From Pseudopyrenochaeta lycopersici (taxonomy: Eukaryota > Ascomycota > Dothideomycetes > Pleosporales > Pseudopyrenochaetaceae): a DNA stretch of 64,000 nt. The translations under genes were made by a program, and so were the position numbers. The notes beneath the pieces were generated by a model. The model did no database searches, was not told where the DNA came from, and saw only the letters and a program-made list of their open reading frames with translations. This document shows positions 62,626 to 64,000 of this stretch, piece after piece; position 1 is the first letter of the stretch; every line of letters starts with the position of its first letter. The DNA lies in NCBI GenBank assembly GCA_003313425.1, contig NHZP01000072.1:124001-188000 (forward strand). The letters run 5' to 3'.

Positions 62626-64000
62626 CAATCGAGCGTCGAGTCAAGTCAAGCCTTGAATCGAGCCTCGACAAAATGGTTGCCATGCCGAACGCCACCGATT
62701 GAAGCCACAAACAAACCCACGAGATCTCACAGAACCATCCGAATTACATCAAAAATCATCCTGCATTGATTTACCAGCTTCCGACATGGTGTCTGAACTC
62801 AATTCCTCATTCACAAACCTTTCAGTTGATGAGTCTCTCACCAGTGACACCACTGATCTGACAGATGCAGCATCACAGTCTAGTAAAACTAGAGGAATAG
62901 CAGCGATTGCAACGAGAGAGCACTGTCGGCAGCCGGGTCCAAATGAGCCGGAAAAACAAGGGAAAAACCGACTTTTCTATTGCAAATACTGCACGGATGT
63001 TTATCGAACCCAGGCAAGCAACACATTTCGAAGCCATCTTGCAAAGGTCCATGGCATTGCTGTGGTTGAAGGTCTTGGATCGATTCATCAATCAACTGTC
63101 GATCAGCTTGAACGTCTTTACTCGAAAGCCTTGTCTGCCGGGGAAGCGTTGCGAAAGATAGACTCTTAAGTCTTTTAAAAGGCCCTTGACAAGGAAGTTA
63201 TCACAGAGGCACTAGCGACATTAGTGCTCTCTCAGAACCTGTCATTTCGCGTAGTTAAATAGCCAGAATTCTACGCCTTTTGTCAGACGCTCAATCCAGA
63301 GGTTGAAGGCTACATAATAAGTGCGCACTTAGAAATTAAAAAGAAGATTAAGGTGCTTTACGACTGTTAGAAAGATTCTATTTGAAAGAGCCTTTAGTCT
63401 TTAATCTTAAAGGTCTATCTTGTAGTTGATGTATGGTCATCTCCTAACAGGCACCTTCTACTTAGCATCTGCGCCTATTTCGTTGCTGAACGAGGAACTA
63501 ATACCTCCAGGCTTCTTATTAGTCTTTGTATAATTCCTAGTTATGCTAGAAAGGAGCAATTCACGGCTCTTAAGCTAGTTATTGAAGATTTCGGCATTGC
63601 CTAGAATATTAGGTCTATTATTAGTGATAATGCAAGCACAAACGATACTCTTTGCTCTGCGATTAGTAACTATCTTAAAGAAAAAGATGTCCCTTAGGAT
63701 GAAAATACTTATCGTATACGATGCATTAGCTACATTATTAATTTGACCGTCTAGTTATTCCTCTTCTATAACTTTATAGGTGTGGAGATAGTGGGCTCGT
63801 TTGAAGAGCAGGAGATTATAGTAAGAGAGAGCTATTGTAGAGCTATTAAAGCTATACAAAAATTATTTTGAGTTATAGGTCCCTTAGGCAAGCTTTACGA
63901 CATCGTTGTCTTCGTACGAGCGTTAAGCGGTCGTACCCAGGCCTACATGGCAGCGAACCGACAGGATCCAACTCAATCATGCCTCTTTGCGGCTTAGTCC
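62575..64000 (+). mobile_element. hAT element 2, left part (runs off right edge)
   Basis: A tip beginning CAGTGTGGTTTTC is followed by subterminal copies of TCGAGC/GCTCGA and CTTGA words (about 62590-62675), then a decayed hAT transposase. The right end is outside the window, so neither TIR pairing nor the target duplication can be checked. Confidence 0.6.
62786..64000 (+). pseudogene. hAT element 2 transposase, in-frame stops, 3' end outside window
   Basis: The ATG at 62786 opens 127 codons with a BED-type finger (FYCKYCTDVYRTQASNTFRSHLAKVHGI) after the family-typical IAAIATREHCRQPGPNEPEK. From TAA 63167-63169 the same frame continues to the window edge with about ten more stops and no frameshift: PEFYAFCQTLNPEVEGYI, VVDVWSSPNRHLLLSICAYF, IISDNASTNDTLCSAI and RIRCISYIINLTV. 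Missing residues by context are Gln, Arg and Trp, again transitions. It belongs to another hAT family than element 1. Confidence 0.88.

Noticed and set aside
1..64000. CRISPR arrays, rRNA genes, telomere repeats
   Set aside because: None seen; the short periodic repeats are TIR units, LTRs and the 29-bp pair.

Overview
This window reads as a transposon-saturated, accessory-type region of a filamentous ascomycete genome (Pezizomycotina; a Dothideomycete such as a Pleosporales species would fit, but that is inference). The evidence is short GT-AG introns of about 47-75 bp with TACTAAC-like branch sites, a HET-domain gene, secreted carboxylesterases, Tc1/pogo (Fot1-like), hAT, Copia, chromovirus Gypsy and Tad-like LINE elements, and C-to-T style (RIP-like) nonsense decay. 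I saw no tRNA, rRNA, CRISPR or telomere repeats.

Layout. 1-5654: the 5' part of a secreted type-B carboxylesterase leaving the left edge, a decayed Dal5-type MFS transporter, and an intact seven-exon secreted carboxylesterase. 6289-15448: pogo-like elements B (with element A nested inside its left terminal inverted repeat) and G, with a damaged Tad-like LINE between them. 16216-17528: an intact six-exon aldo-keto reductase. 18303-22699: nested LTRs, intact pogo element C and decayed pogo element E. 23867-24625: a small secreted-protein gene split by a solo LTR. 25599-26507: an alpha/beta hydrolase of dienelactone-hydrolase type. 26690-30090: pogo elements F and D and a terminal fragment of an E-type element. 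30215-40897: a Copia element whose gag is split by a complete Gypsy chromovirus and whose 3' LTR is split by a solo LTR. 41836-43907: an intact HET-domain gene. 44545-51384: two paralogs of a large unrecognised protein family. 51694-52497: a secreted, probably GPI-anchored protein. 53645-54707: a secreted precursor with four 55-residue repeats separated by Lys-Arg sites. 55473-62625: an OrsD-like/tyrosine-recombinase-like gene split by a hAT element with a perfect 8-bp duplication, facing an unknown 444-aa gene. 62575-64000: a second decayed hAT that runs off the right edge.

How it fits together. Several insertions can be undone on paper because target duplications are exact: the Gypsy (ACAAC), a solo LTR in the Copia LTR (CACAC), another solo LTR (CTTAT), a hAT (GCGCAGAG) and five pogo elements (TA) with both ends and TA flanks intact. 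Six pogo-like families share one terminal design: an 8-bp end (usually starting ACGT) followed by a roughly 17-bp unit, often in tandem duplicate. They also tend to insert into TA sites inside each other's inverted repeats. The best candidates for something not yet described are the Lys-Arg repeat precursor, the OrsD/tyrosine-recombinase-like gene with its convergent partner, the 17-bp repeat design of the pogo ends, and the unrecognised 1,259-codon family.
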